From the NCBI GenBank assembly GCA_003563915.1, contig PWTE01000136.1, positions 1 to 32,700 on the forward strand: a DNA stretch of 32,700 nt. Reading direction: 5' to 3'. Below the pieces are notes generated by a model. It ran no database searches. It worked only from the letters and a program-made list of their open reading frames with translations, and was not told the origin of the DNA. A program made the translations under genes and the position numbers. Source of the stretch: Nitriliruptoraceae bacterium. Lineage in GTDB: Bacteria > Actinomycetota > Nitriliruptoria > Nitriliruptorales > Nitriliruptoraceae. Positions 32,209 through 32,700 of the stretch are shown piece by piece; the stretch's first letter is position 1; the number at the start of each line of letters is the position of its first letter.

Positions 32209-32291
32209 TCGTGGATCGAGCGCCCTCAGATGTCGCTCGTGGATCGAGCGCCCTTAGATGTCGCTCGTGGATCGAGCGCCCTTAGATGTCG
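32209..32291. repeat. 28-bp tandem repeat, about three copies
   Basis: Copies start at 32209, 32237 and 32265. The last two are identical where they overlap and the first differs by one base (C for T). Each copy contains, read on the minus strand, CGACATCTAAGGGCGCTCGA and a few more bases. The rightmost copy includes the final Asp-Ile codons and stop of the glutamine synthetase. Adjacent copies create a CGCTCG-ATCCA-CGAGCG hairpin at their junctions. Confidence 0.95.
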
Positions 32292-32700
32292 TAGTAGAGC
32301 TGGAACTCGACGGGGTGGGGGCGCAGGCCAACCTGGGCGACCTCCTCGTCCATCTTGTACTCGATCCACTTCTCCAGCAGGTCCTCGGTGAAGACGCCGC
32401 CCTCGAGCAGGAAGTCGTGGTCCTCCTCGAGCCCGTAGAGCGCCTCTTCGAGGCTCCGAGGGACGGACGGGAGGCCCTTGAGTTCCTCGGGCGGGAGGTC
32501 GTAGATGTCCTTGTCGACCGGGTCCGGTGGCTCGATGCGGTTGCGGATACCGTCCAGCCCGGCCATCAGCATCGCGGAGAAGGCGAGGTAGGGGTTGCAG
32601 GACGGGTCGGGGACGCGGAACTCGATCCGCTTGGCCTTCGGCGAGTCGCCCGAGATCGGGATGCGCACCGCAGCTGAGCGGTTCCGGGCCGAGTACACGA
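32282..32700 (-). CDS. glnA: Type I glutamine synthetase, GlnA1-like (C-terminal part)
   Basis: The last about 139 codons of a type I glutamine synthetase on the minus strand. The gene runs off the right end of the window, so its start is not seen. Family blocks are [33 protein letters not shown] and LMAGLDGI. The regulatory loop reads [16 protein letters not shown], and its tyrosine codon is at 32501-32503. This is the adenylylation site of GlnE-regulated synthetases. It ends [11 protein letters not shown], the usual C-terminus. The presence of the tyrosine here and its absence in the GlnA2-like protein make this the likely partner of GlnE. The stop codon lies inside a 28-bp tandem repeat. 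Its promoter and any GlnR control lie outside the window. Confidence 0.97.
   Translation of the reverse strand, partial: VYSARNRSAAVRIPISGDSPKAKRIEFRVPDPSCNPYLAFSAMLMAGLDGIRNRIEPPDPVDKDIYDLPPEELKGLPSVPRSLEEALYGLEEDHDFLLEGGVFTEDLLEKWIEYKMDEEVAQVGLRPHPVEFQLYYDI

Noticed and set aside
32209-32291. Repeat array as a CRISPR
   Set aside because: Units are contiguous with no spacers and contain a gene end, so this is a simple tandem duplication.

Overview
The window looks like a chromosomal segment of a high-GC Gram-positive bacterium of the Actinomycetota. The evidence is very GC-rich coding with many GTG starts and one TTG start, the mycobacterial-type order glnA2-glnE, a PF13794-type MiaE_2 protein, and DUF427 and DUF2254 genes. 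A deep-branching soil or halo/alkaliphilic lineage such as the Nitriliruptoria or Euzebya group would fit, but that placement is inference. No rRNA, tRNA, CRISPR array, intact prophage or intact insertion sequence was found.

Layout. Positions 1-962 hold a dead toxin-antitoxin pair on the minus strand: an Xre/MbcA-type antitoxin with an in-frame amber codon, followed by a RES-domain toxin with an amber codon and a one-base frameshift, which runs off the window start. Next come a small Rieske protein and a major facilitator transporter. Positions 3314-6441 form an arsenic-type divergon: arsR on the plus strand, and ACR3, a PF03773 (ArsP-like) permease and a TM0996-type thioredoxin on the minus strand. 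Two matching inverted repeats lie in the shared promoter. Positions 6442-7127 carry what looks like a decayed ISL3-family transposase tail. Positions 7128-10571 carry three minus-strand envelope genes (CNNM/CBS protein, DUF2254 protein, GerMN/Gmad2 lipoprotein). DUF302 and double-DUF427 genes follow, diverging from each other. Then come clpP with a class I amidotransferase, an IclR regulator coupled to a MiaE-like ferritin-fold protein, an alpha/beta hydrolase, a corrinoid adenosyltransferase coupled to a cytoplasmic BtuF-like protein, and panB.

Positions 19612-27394 are the metabolic core, devoted to glutamine and ammonium: glutamine-dependent NAD synthetase (nadE), the ammonium channel (amt), a GlnA2-type glutamine synthetase and the GlnE adenylyltransferase. 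Upstream of amt, four AAC-type elements repeat every 11 bases, which is the layout of actinobacterial GlnR boxes. A second glutamine synthetase, a GlnA1-type enzyme with the adenylylation tyrosine, enters at the right edge (32282-32700). Its stop codon and 3' flank are repeated three times in a 28-bp tandem array. Between the two synthetases lie a DUF885 peptidase-like gene and a tight four-gene run (alpha/beta hydrolase, DJ-1/PfpI, HAD phosphatase, DoxX) in which every start overlaps the preceding stop.

Most genes are ordinary conserved actinobacterial genes. The parts that deserve a second look are the eroded toxin-antitoxin pair, the double operator in the ars divergon, the GlnR-like array at amt, the very strong hairpin between amt and glnA2, and the stop-codon-containing tandem repeat after glnA1. 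I saw no clearly new multi-gene system.
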